From positions 1 through 6,129 of the forward strand of contig JAEUWE010000317.1 of NCBI GenBank assembly GCA_016791465.1: a DNA stretch of 6,129 bases, given 5' to 3'. The notes under the pieces are model-generated. The model had not been told where the DNA came from. It saw nothing but the letters and a program-made list of their open reading frames with translations, and ran no database searches. Of this stretch, positions 1 to 5,494 are shown piece after piece. This DNA is from Pseudobdellovibrionaceae bacterium. GTDB taxonomy: Bacteria; Bdellovibrionota; Bdellovibrionia; Bdellovibrionales; JAMPXM01. Position numbers and translations under genes: made by a program. How positions within the stretch are numbered: the first letter of the stretch is position 1; each line of letters begins with the position of its first letter.

Positions 1-1917
1 GAACGCGAGTTTGGTAAGGCCGTGGCTGAGCTTGTTGATGGTGTGACGAAAATTTCGCGAATGACGTTTCGGAACACGCACGAGAAGCAGGGCGAGAACA
101 TTCGCAAGATGATCGTGGCGATGGGGAAAGACGTCCGCGTGGTTCTGGTGAAGCTTGCGGACCGGTTGCACAATATGCGGTCGCTTTCGCATATGCCTTA
201 TGAGAAGCAGCTTCGGATTGCTCAGGAGACTCTTGATATCTACGCGCCGCTGGCCGGCCGACTCGGTATCATGTCGATCAAAATTGAACTTGAGGATCTC
301 TCACTCCGATTTTCAAAGCCTGACATGTACTATCAGCTCGCAAGCCAAGTTGCGAAAAAGAAGACCGAGCGCGAGAAGTACATCGAGGAAGTGAAGCGTC
401 TATTGTCGAATGAGCTTTCGGCGCGCACCAAGATCAAGTTCGATATCTACGGGCGCCCAAAGCATCTCTACTCGATTTATAAGAAAATGCAGGCGAGACA
501 GCTCGATTACGATCAGATTCACGACCTTCTGGCATTTCGCGTGGTCGTGGGATCAATCGGTGAATGCTATGAGGTGCTCGGGCATGTGCACTCACTTTGG
601 AAGCCTGTGCCTGGCCGGTTTAAAGACTTCATCGCCATGCCGAAGGTCAATAACTACCAGTCCTTGCACACGACAGTGATTGGTCCGGGTGCAGAGCGGA
701 TTGAAATTCAAATTCGAACCAACGACATGCACATGGTCGCAGAGCGGGGTATTGCCGCTCACTGGAAGTACAAAGAGGGCGGAAAGCAGCTCTCAAGTGA
801 TCAGAAGTTTGATTGGCTCAGAGACCTTGTCTCGCTTCACCAGCAAGTTCGAAACGCCGATGAATTTTTAGAAACCGTGAAGACCGACCTTTTTGATCGT
901 GAGATCTACGTCTTTACACCAAAGGGCGACGTGCGTGAGCTCCCAGATGGGGCGACACCTATCGACTTTGCCTACGCTGTTCACACCGATGTCGGGCATC
1001 ACTGCTCAGGCGCGCGGATCAACGGCCGGATCGTTCCTCTTAAAACACGGCTTCGCAATGGTGACACGATTGAGGTGATGACAAATCCCAATCAGACGCC
1101 ATCGAAAGATTGGCTCAAGAACTGCGTCACCACGCGAGCGAAATCAAAGATTCGCTGGTTTGTCACAAATGAAGAGCGCAAGCGTGCGATGGAGCTTGGG
1201 CTGGATCTACTGGAAAAAGAATTTGCGAAATTCAAGGTGCCAAAAGATCGGTACTTAAGGCCTTCAGGTGAATTGGATCGCGTGAATCGCCACTTTAAGG
1301 CGCATGATCTTGATGATCTGCATGTGCAAATCGGCTATGGAAAACTGACAGCGACCGAAGTGCTTCAGCAGTTTGTTCCGGATCTGAAGGTGCAAACGCC
1401 AGTCGAAGAGGAAAAACCGAAGAGTTTCTTAGAGAAAGTATTCTCGAACGCCGGAAAGAAGCCCAGCAAGTCGAAGTCGATTATCAAAGTTGATGGGATG
1501 GATGATCTTTTGGTTCGGTTTGCGCGCTGCTGTAACCCGATCCCTGGAGACCCGATCTCGGGCTTTATCACTCGCGGGCGGGGGATCACGATTCACCGTT
1601 CGGATTGTGAGAAGGCCTTTGAGGTCGATAACGATCGTCAGATTGACGTTGAGTGGACTGTTGATACGACACCAGAGGGCATGAGTCGCAACGTTCGCTT
1701 GCGTGTGATCAGCCAAGACATCCCCGGGCTTTTAAAAAGTATGTCAGAGGCGTTCGCCTCACGCAGTGCGAATATTCTCAATGTGCAAGCGCGTACGACG
1801 AAAGATCGCAAAGCAGTCTGTCAGTTTGAGATCGCAGTGCGCGACACCAATCACCTGACGCAGGTGATTGCAGATCTGCAGAAGATTCCGGGCATTATCG
1901 CAGTTGAGCGATTCTAG
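1..1917 (+). CDS. rel: RelA/SpoT-family (p)ppGpp synthetase/hydrolase, 5' truncated by window edge
   Basis: Cytoplasmic stringent-response enzyme that makes and probably degrades (p)ppGpp. The frame is open from base 1 (EREFGKAVAELVDGVTK), so the GTG at 22 is an internal codon, not the start. By comparison with SpoT, about 90-100 residues are missing, including the HDxxED metal-site motif. The rest is intact at 638 residues. Domains in order: end of the HD hydrolase domain with DRLHNMRSL (160-186); synthetase domain with YGRPKHLYSIYKKM (448-489), RFKD (616-627), YQSLHTTV and EIQIRT; TGS domain from EIYVFTPKGD to IEVMTN (about 901-1080); helical region; conserved-cysteine domain with RCCNPIPGD (Cys codons 1528 and 1531) and a later HRSDC (His 1594, Cys 1606); C-terminal ACT domain (about 1693-1914). 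RFKD is the basic version of the RxKD/ExDD motif typical of bifunctional Rel/SpoT enzymes, so both activities are expected by family knowledge. Hydrolase activity cannot be confirmed without the missing end. The gene converges on the barrel-protein gene. Confidence 0.97.
   Translation, partial: EREFGKAVAELVDGVTKISRMTFRNTHEKQGENIRKMIVAMGKDVRVVLVKLADRLHNMRSLSHMPYEKQLRIAQETLDIYAPLAGRLGIMSIKIELEDLSLRFSKPDMYYQLASQVAKKKTEREKYIEEVKRLLSNELSARTKIKFDIYGRPKHLYSIYKKMQARQLDYDQIHDLLAFRVVVGSIGECYEVLGHVHSLWKPVPGRFKDFIAMPKVNNYQSLHTTVIGPGAERIEIQIRTNDMHMVAERGIAAHWKYKEGGKQLSSDQKFDWLRDLVSLHQQVRNADEFLETVKTDLFDREIYVFTPKGDVRELPDGATPIDFAYAVHTDVGHHCSGARINGRIVPLKTRLRNGDTIEVMTNPNQTPSKDWLKNCVTTRAKSKIRWFVTNEERKRAMELGLDLLEKEFAKFKVPKDRYLRPSGELDRVNRHFKAHDLDDLHVQIGYGKLTATEVLQQFVPDLKVQTPVEEEKPKSFLEKVFSNAGKKPSKSKSIIKVDGMDDLLVRFARCCNPIPGDPISGFITRGRGITIHRSDCEKAFEVDNDRQIDVEWTVDTTPEGMSRNVRLRVISQDIPGLLKSMSEAFASRSANILNVQARTTKDRKAVCQFEIAVRDTNHLTQVIADLQKIPGIIAVERF
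1849..1880. repeat. Perfect 9-3-9 inverted repeat followed by a 12-bp palindrome inside the rel 3' end
   Basis: AATCACCTG (1849-1857), loop ACG, then CAGGTGATT (1861-1869) is a perfect 9-bp stem. It is followed directly, sharing one base, by the perfect 12-bp palindrome TGCAGATCTGCA (1869-1880). Both lie in the ACT-domain codons of rel, 45 nt beyond the stop of the convergent - strand gene. There is no gap between the two genes, so any termination signal must sit inside a coding region. Neither side has a T-run, so this is not a classical intrinsic terminator. A role in stopping or stabilising the convergent transcripts is only a possibility, and chance is also possible. Confidence 0.4.
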
Positions 1918-2831
1918 AACCTAAAGCCCATTCCGGCGCGTGCGGCGATGAGTGATGTGCTCACGTCGTTACTGGGTGGAAACATGCCGTACTCGCCAGT
2001 CAGCTGAAAATAGCTGTTACCGCTCATGACGAAGTTGATGCCGCCACCTGCGTAGAACACGGTTGTCGAAGAGATGCGGTTGACGTCGAGAATATTTGAC
2101 GATTTGGAAACCGGGAAATGGAGGCCAAGCCCACCCATCGCGAAGGGGTGCATGCTGCCTTCGCCAAAATCGTACTTCAACATCAGGTCGAGCGCGGCGT
2201 AGAGGATCTCTGTTTTGTATGTGGAGCCTTGTGCATTGAACTGTTCAGCACCGGCGCGCGCATAGAGAGCGAGGCCCCCGCTGACGGGGACATCGGCAAA
2301 CCCTTTGACGCTGAATCCAGAGCCGGTCATCGATGCCGATACGGGTGATGAGATCGTCTGCGTATCCATCGAGTAGCCTCCGAGGAGACCGATGGTCATG
2401 TCTTTAAACAGGGTCGCGGCACCTGCAGAGCGGGGTGCTTTCTTCTTTGGCGATGGCTCTTCACTATTGGTGTCGTCAGCGCTGGCCTGTTCCTCATCGC
2501 TGCTTTCATCCTGAGGCTTGGCTTTGGACTTTGAAGCCATGATCTCCATGCCCTCTGCAGCTTTGCCTTTTAAAATCTTCACGACCGCTTTGCCGTTTTT
2601 AAACTTAACGACTTCAAGCAGCGCCTTTTTTTTGCCACTGTCCATCGCAAAAAACTTATCGCCTGCCGTAACTTTGGCCTCGGTGTCATCAAAGACGATA
2701 ATGGCCTGCTTGCCACGTACCTTTTCAATTGTGTCGGCTTGAGCGGGTCGCGAAAAGCCGGAGCTCAGGCCTGCGAGAACAGTGAAAAGAAGAAGTGTTG
2801 ATCGAACGGTGGTGTTGTGTCGATGCTGCAT
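1914..2831 (-). CDS. Secreted outer-membrane beta-barrel protein with an N-terminal soluble domain
   Basis: Predicted 305-residue outer-membrane protein of unknown function. Residues 1-32 form a Sec signal peptide: basic start (HRH, R10), hydrophobic LLLFTVLAGL, and a likely signal peptidase I site AQA|D after residue 32. Residues about 33-98 form a small beta-rich domain (alternating GKQAIIVFDDTEAKV, GDKFFAMD, KKALLEVVKFKNGKAVVKI) that looks SH3-like; this is a pattern judgement, not a family assignment. Residues about 98-140 are a charged, low-complexity linker, first acidic (DESSDEEQ, DDTNSEE) and then basic (PKKKAPR). Residues about 140-305 show amphipathic strands separated by Gly/Asn/Ser turns and end in GFRF; a C-terminal Phe is the usual signal for BAM-mediated insertion. 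The barrel length would suit about eight strands. The ATG at 2831 is preceded by GAGGGAACC, a reasonable ribosome-binding site. The 49-nt gap to the upstream lipoprotein frame shows no clear terminator. Its TAG shares CTAG with the rel stop. The protein family was not recognised. Confidence 0.9.
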   Translation of the reverse strand: MQHRHNTTVRSTLLLFTVLAGLSSGFSRPAQADTIEKVRGKQAIIVFDDTEAKVTAGDKFFAMDSGKKKALLEVVKFKNGKAVVKILKGKAAEGMEIMASKSKAKPQDESSDEEQASADDTNSEEPSPKKKAPRSAGAATLFKDMTIGLLGGYSMDTQTISSPVSASMTGSGFSVKGFADVPVSGGLALYARAGAEQFNAQGSTYKTEILYAALDLMLKYDFGEGSMHPFAMGGLGLHFPVSKSSNILDVNRISSTTVFYAGGGINFVMSGNSYFQLTGEYGMFPPSNDVSTSLIAARAGMGFRF

Positions 2832-2880
2832 GGTTCCCTCGCTGCTCCCAGTTTAGGGCGTCAGGAGAAAGTCTGCATCA

Positions 2881-3183
2881 TTATCTGGAGATCGGATGGA
2901 CCAATGTCTGATATTGGGTTTCGTCGTCGGGATCGACCGGCCCTAGGCAAACACGTGATTGATCGAGCAGCGTATATTCATCAATACAGGGGCTTGCGAG
3001 GCGTTGGCCGGATTGAATCGTCGCTCGCGAGTCGAAGGTGTCGCGATCGGTATTCCGATAGACCGAACAGCCGGTCGTCATCGCAAGGCCGAAGAAAACG
3101 AGCGCCGTTCGTGACGCTCGTTTTTGAAAAAGTAAATTGGAATTGATTCCGCGATTAAAACGGAATGTCTTCAGACGTATCAA
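2881..3183 (-). CDS. Small putative lipoprotein, start codon uncertain
   Basis: Hypothetical small envelope lipoprotein. The convincing part is the 3' end: a hydrophobic stretch TALVFFGLAM leads into TTGC, then a 62-residue polar mature part beginning CSVYRNTDRD and ending LVHPISR with TAA at 2881-2883. The lipobox is imperfect, with Thr where Leu is usual at -3. Two further Cys (SPCIDEY and RVCLGP) could form a disulfide in the periplasm. The only in-frame ATG nearby (3081) falls just before the lipobox Cys, would leave no signal peptide and has no ribosome-binding site. The best candidate is a TTG at 3183, giving 100 residues with a basic leader (MIRLKTFRFNRG, later KRASR). It would overlap the ssb end by 29 bp, with only a weak GAG upstream. 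The long open frame continuing upstream to 3588 is antisense-like read-through of ssb in another frame. A terminator-like hairpin lies inside the signal-peptide codons. No family was recognised, and it could be a decayed gene. Confidence 0.5.
   Translation of the reverse strand: MIRLKTFRFNRGINSNLLFQKRASRTALVFFGLAMTTGCSVYRNTDRDTFDSRATIQSGQRLASPCIDEYTLLDQSRVCLGPVDPDDETQYQTLVHPISR
3091..3125 (-). terminator. Bidirectional intrinsic terminator-like hairpin downstream of ssb
   Basis: On the + strand AAAACGAGCG (3095-3104), a 10-nt loop, and CGCTCGTTTT (3115-3124) form a perfect 10-bp inverted repeat with a fifth T at 3125. Read on the - strand, the GC-rich stem is followed by TTTTCTTC and sits about 30 nt after the ssb stop, the normal position for a Rho-independent terminator. 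Read on the + strand, the stem is followed by TTTTT, so it could also block transcription entering ssb from the left. It overlaps the KRASRTALVFF codons of the putative lipoprotein, so it would reduce read-through into that gene. Confidence 0.65.
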
Positions 3184-3628
3184 AGCTTGGCTCGGGGCTA
3201 AAGTCTTGAAAACCACCGGCGTCCGCTTGGGCTGCGCGTGGACCACCAGAAGAGCGCTCGCTATTTCCAGCATAGCCTGAATCTTGAGCGCGCTCGTTTG
3301 GACCACCGAGGAACTGTACGGTGTTGGCGACGATCTCGGTCGAGTATTTTTTCTGACCTTGCTGATCTTCCCATGAGCGAGTTTGCAGACGGCCTTCAAC
3401 GTAAACTTGGCGGCCTTTTGCGAGATGGCGCCCACAGATTTCAGCAAGCTTTCCCCAGACAACGATGCGATGCCACTCGGTACGCTCTTGTTTGTTGCCA
3501 TCTTTATCGACCCAGTTTTCGCTGGTCGCAACGCTGAGGCGGGAAACGGTGCCACCGCTGCCAATTTGTTTTGTCTCTGGATCTGCACCGAGACGACCGA
3601 CGATGATGACCTTATTAACTCCTGCCAT
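3155..3628 (-). CDS. ssb: Single-stranded DNA-binding protein
   Basis: Binds and protects single-stranded DNA in replication, recombination and repair, and recruits partner proteins through its C-terminal tip; the usual form is a homotetramer. The product is 157 residues. Residues 1-108 form the OB fold, opening with the typical MAGVNKVIIVGRLGADPE and carrying the expected aromatic and basic segments (ENWVDKDG, ERTEWHRIVVWGKLAE, KGRQVYVEGRLQTRSW, TEIVANTVQFLGG; Trp39, 52, 58 and 86). Residues about 110-148 are a Gly/Ser/Ala-rich disordered linker, and the end is the acidic tip SEDIPF, close to the canonical DDIPF. The frame is open to 3733, but the ATG at 3628 is chosen because it matches the family N-terminus and has a perfect AGGAGG eight bases upstream. 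It is followed by a hairpin terminator and overlapped by the putative lipoprotein. Confidence 0.98.
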   Translation of the reverse strand: MAGVNKVIIVGRLGADPETKQIGSGGTVSRLSVATSENWVDKDGNKQERTEWHRIVVWGKLAEICGRHLAKGRQVYVEGRLQTRSWEDQQGQKKYSTEIVANTVQFLGGPNERAQDSGYAGNSERSSGGPRAAQADAGGFQDFSPEPSFDTSEDIPF

Positions 3629-3636
3629 GTTGAAAT

Positions 3637-3642
3637 CCTCCT
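3637..3642 (-). promoter_or_regulatory. Strong Shine-Dalgarno of ssb
   Basis: The - strand reads AGGAGG followed by an 8-nt spacer and the ATG at 3628. This full consensus site fixes the ssb start and rules out the 35-codon upstream extension of the frame. It is the strongest ribosome-binding site in the window, consistent with an abundant protein. Confidence 0.85.
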
Positions 3643-3731
3643 GCCGGCTCGTGAACTTGAGAACGCCTGAAAAGCGCTCTGGTTGTTGCTTTCCTGTTGT
3701 TTCTGGCGCCGGATGCCAAAAAATTTGAGTC

Positions 3732-3759
3732 ACGCTATCGAATGAGCGACAGGAGTCAA
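3732..3759 (-). promoter_or_regulatory. Candidate sigma70-type promoter for ssb
   Basis: On the - strand TTGACT (3759-3754) is a five-of-six match to the -35 consensus. A 16-nt spacer leads to TAGCGT (3737-3732), a weak -10 match that keeps only the first two and last bases of TATAAT. A start just downstream would give an untranslated leader of roughly 100 nt before the ssb ATG at 3628. The -35 overlaps one of three GAGTC copies in this spacer. The call rests mainly on the good -35 and on ssb needing a promoter somewhere between 3629 and 3825. Confidence 0.3.
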
Positions 3760-3825
3760 ATGGGAGTCGGCGGTGGCCGATTCAATATGCTTTGCGTTGA
3801 AACATAAGGCCGCTTGCGCTTTGCG

Positions 3826-4830
3826 TTACGGCTTCTCAAATTGAGGAGGCGAACCGGCCTGGGCGGCTCGGACACGGAAAGCGTATTTGAGGTTGCCGGC
3901 CTGCTCGGACTTGTATTTGTCCACAACAAGCAGCGCGAGAGCCAAGCCTGACTTTGACATCGAGTCCATCAGACTTTTTGAAACATTGAGTTCGACCCGA
4001 AGGTCGAAAGCGCCGAGAGCGGGGCGGGTGCTGGCGCCATCTTTACGGAAGGCAAGTCCGAGGTCGCCGCGAACTCGACCTGAGAGTGAGTCGCTGGGTT
4101 TGCCAAAGGCAAAATCTTCGATCAGCAGTTTTCCATCAGAGAGCTTGGCTTTGAGGTCGAGCGCGGCGAGTTGCAGCGACGGAGTTTGAATGGGGCCCAT
4201 TCCTGGAAGCGGGATTTGAGAGCTTGGAATGACCACGGCGCTGCCTTGAACGGCGACGTCAGCCTCGGGCTGCTCCTCGAAGCTTGGGTCGAGCGTTCCA
4301 TTCAATGTCGAATTGATTGTTCCCTGTAGTCCGAGGGAGAGCAGTCCGGATTGTTTGAGGGCTTCAGAAAGTGGCGCGAGGGCGAGATCCTGAATATCCG
4401 CGGAAATGTTTTGGCGACTGGCGCCAGCTTTGGTTTTGCCTGCGCTGCTGAGACTGGCCTTTATAGTGGACTCAAAAAAACCATCGGCCTCAATCGTTCC
4501 AGCCGGTGATTGAGAAATGATCGACAGCAAACTGGGCTTGGCGATGAGATGATCGGCTGCAATCGATGGTAAGCCTGGGGCATCGAACTCGAAATCTGTG
4601 AGCTCAAAGGCAATGGGGAAACCAAAGGATAAGCCTGCTTCAGTAAAGTCGATGGCCACACCTTCACCAAGCTGGCGCGAGAGCGTTGTGGCGACGACTG
4701 AGCGTAAGTCTCCATAGGGAAAAATCAAAAAGGCAAGGGTGAGTGCAATGCCCGGAATGAGCAGGATCTTTCCGATATGGCGAAGCGCGAATTGCCAGCC
4801 TGATTTAATGGCCCCGAGAATTTCGTTCAT
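3826..4830 (-). CDS. gspN: Type II secretion system protein GspN
   Basis: Probable inner-membrane accessory component of the type II secretion machinery, which moves folded periplasmic proteins across the outer membrane. The product is 334 residues. A cytoplasmic N-terminus of about 20 residues is followed by one membrane segment (about 21-38, KILLIPGIALTLAFLIFP), the characteristic FPYGDLRSVVATTLSRQL, and a long periplasmic beta-rich part rich in Leu, Ser, Gly and Asp (for example LQGTINSTLNGTLDP and FGKPSDSLSGRVRGDLGLAF). This layout fits the GspN family of Bdellovibrio/Leptospira-type systems and resembles AsmA-like repeats. The assignment rests as much on position directly after gspL and gspM as on sequence. 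The start ATG overlaps the gspM stop (ATGA, 4827-4830), which implies translational coupling, with AGGGA inside the end of gspM as ribosome-binding site. GspN is absent from many type II systems and its exact role is not settled. Confidence 0.82.
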   Translation of the reverse strand: MNEILGAIKSGWQFALRHIGKILLIPGIALTLAFLIFPYGDLRSVVATTLSRQLGEGVAIDFTEAGLSFGFPIAFELTDFEFDAPGLPSIAADHLIAKPSLLSIISQSPAGTIEADGFFESTIKASLSSAGKTKAGASRQNISADIQDLALAPLSEALKQSGLLSLGLQGTINSTLNGTLDPSFEEQPEADVAVQGSAVVIPSSQIPLPGMGPIQTPSLQLAALDLKAKLSDGKLLIEDFAFGKPSDSLSGRVRGDLGLAFRKDGASTRPALGAFDLRVELNVSKSLMDSMSKSGLALALLVVDKYKSEQAGNLKYAFRVRAAQAGSPPQFEKP

Positions 4831-5459
4831 GGCTTTTTCCCTGGAATGGCAAAACTGACGATTTTATATGTTGTATCGAAGTAAGAGCCTGCATTGGTGC
4901 CGGCTTTGACTTCGATTCCGATCATGCGCGCTGAATCTGAAATCGTCAGCAGTGAGTGGCCGACTTCGATGATCTGATTGACGTTGAGATTGGCGAGATG
5001 AACTTCAACGCCTTTTTGTTCAACTTCGTTCGGAATGAAGCTGCTCGACTGCGGACCGCGATTGTCGAAGGGTGAAATGGATTTGATCTGTTCGGGTGGA
5101 ATTCGTGCGGCGACCAGTGCGTTTCTCGAGCGGTTCTCGAGCTCTCCAGGCGAGAGCGGCGAAGGTGCGGTTGGGGCGAGGGCGGACCTTCGCTTCGCTC
5201 GGTAAAGATCGAGTATCAGATCGCGATTCTCCTCAAAGAGTGCCAGGTTGTCGCTGCCGCTCGTGTAGTAACTCATCGGAATTTGGATCACGGTATAGGC
5301 CAATAAAAAGCCAATCGATCCCAGCAGAGCCTTCTGCACTGACGGATTGAGTGAGTCGTAACGCTCTTTGAGTTGCATGTAGGCATCGGTCTCTTCGATC
5401 GCGGCCTTTGCGGCCTGTAGCGCTTCGAGAACTCGATCTTTGATATCGTCGACAATCAT
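4827..5459 (-). CDS. gspM: Type II secretion system protein GspM
   Basis: Inner-membrane platform protein that partners GspL in the type II secretion system. The product is 210 residues. A charged helical cytoplasmic region (about 1-42: VDDIKDRVLEALQAAKAAIEE, then ERYDSLNPSVQKALL just before the membrane) leads into one membrane segment (about 43-64, ALLGSIGFLLAYTVIQIPM). A periplasmic helix (NLALFEENRDLILDLYRAKRR) comes next, then a Pro/Ser-rich linker (APTAPSPLSPG) and a small alpha/beta domain (about 150-206) with NVNQIIEVGHSLLTI and MIGIEVKAG, consistent with the ferredoxin-like GspM fold. The SLNPSVQKALL segment matches the region GspM proteins usually carry before the membrane. The cytoplasmic tail is longer than in the well-studied Vibrio and Escherichia proteins. 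The ATG at 5459 is preceded by GAGG five bases upstream. It follows gspL by 35 nt and overlaps gspN by 4 bp. Confidence 0.85.
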   Translation of the reverse strand: MIVDDIKDRVLEALQAAKAAIEETDAYMQLKERYDSLNPSVQKALLGSIGFLLAYTVIQIPMSYYTSGSDNLALFEENRDLILDLYRAKRRSALAPTAPSPLSPGELENRSRNALVAARIPPEQIKSISPFDNRGPQSSSFIPNEVEQKGVEVHLANLNVNQIIEVGHSLLTISDSARMIGIEVKAGTNAGSYFDTTYKIVSFAIPGKKP

Positions 5460-5494
5460 GAGGGCCTCAGTGCTTTTGACTTCGCGTTTTCAAG

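Larger units (their letters stand above)
3629..3825. other. 197-nt spacer between gspN and ssb
   Basis: The only real intergenic region in the window. It holds the ssb ribosome-binding site and candidate promoter. It also has three copies of GAGTC on the + strand (3727-3731, 3753-3757, 3764-3768), the last two exactly 11 bp apart. A 10-bp direct repeat GCTTTGCGTT occurs at 3789-3798 and 3818-3827, with the second copy running into the gspN stop codon. No convincing hairpin with a T-run follows gspN, so some gsp transcripts may read into ssb. No small gene or RNA was recognised. Confidence 0.5.

Noticed and set aside
22..24. GTG at 22 as the rel start codon
   Set aside because: The frame is open to base 1 and the preceding codons (EREFGKA) match the conserved FGxxVAELVDGVTK region of RSH proteins; the gene clearly continues off the left edge.
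1365..1716. - strand open frames of 74 and 95 codons opposite the rel 3' part
   Set aside because: Antisense shadows of the rel cysteine and ACT domains, whose conserved sequence fully explains the region.
2817..3146. + strand open frame of 109 codons opposite the lipoprotein and barrel gene start
   Set aside because: Arg/Ser-rich composition, no ribosome-binding site worth noting, and it is antisense to the more protein-like lipoprotein frame.
3184..3588. Long - strand open frame from 3588 merging into the small lipoprotein
   Set aside because: It overlaps ssb almost completely in another frame and has Ala/Ser/Lys-rich shadow composition; only the part beyond the ssb end has protein-like features.
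3629..3733. N-terminal extension of ssb to an ATG at 3733
   Set aside because: The extension is unlike any SSB N-terminus, while the ATG at 3628 has a perfect AGGAGG and the family start MAGVNKVI.
3629..3825. LexA/SOS box upstream of ssb
   Set aside because: No CTGT-N8-ACAG, no GTTC-N7-GTTC and no TTAC-N3-GTAA arrangement was found in this spacer by eye.
5123..5141. Two TTCTCGAG copies 11 bp apart in gspM
   Set aside because: They fall in codons for ELENRSRN within a normal coding region; short repeats of this size are expected by chance.
5464..5474. TGAGGCCCTCA palindrome upstream of gspM as a regulatory hairpin or operator
   Set aside because: The one-base centre is too short for a hairpin loop, and the GAGG half is explained as the gspM Shine-Dalgarno; an operator inside an operon spacer has no other support.
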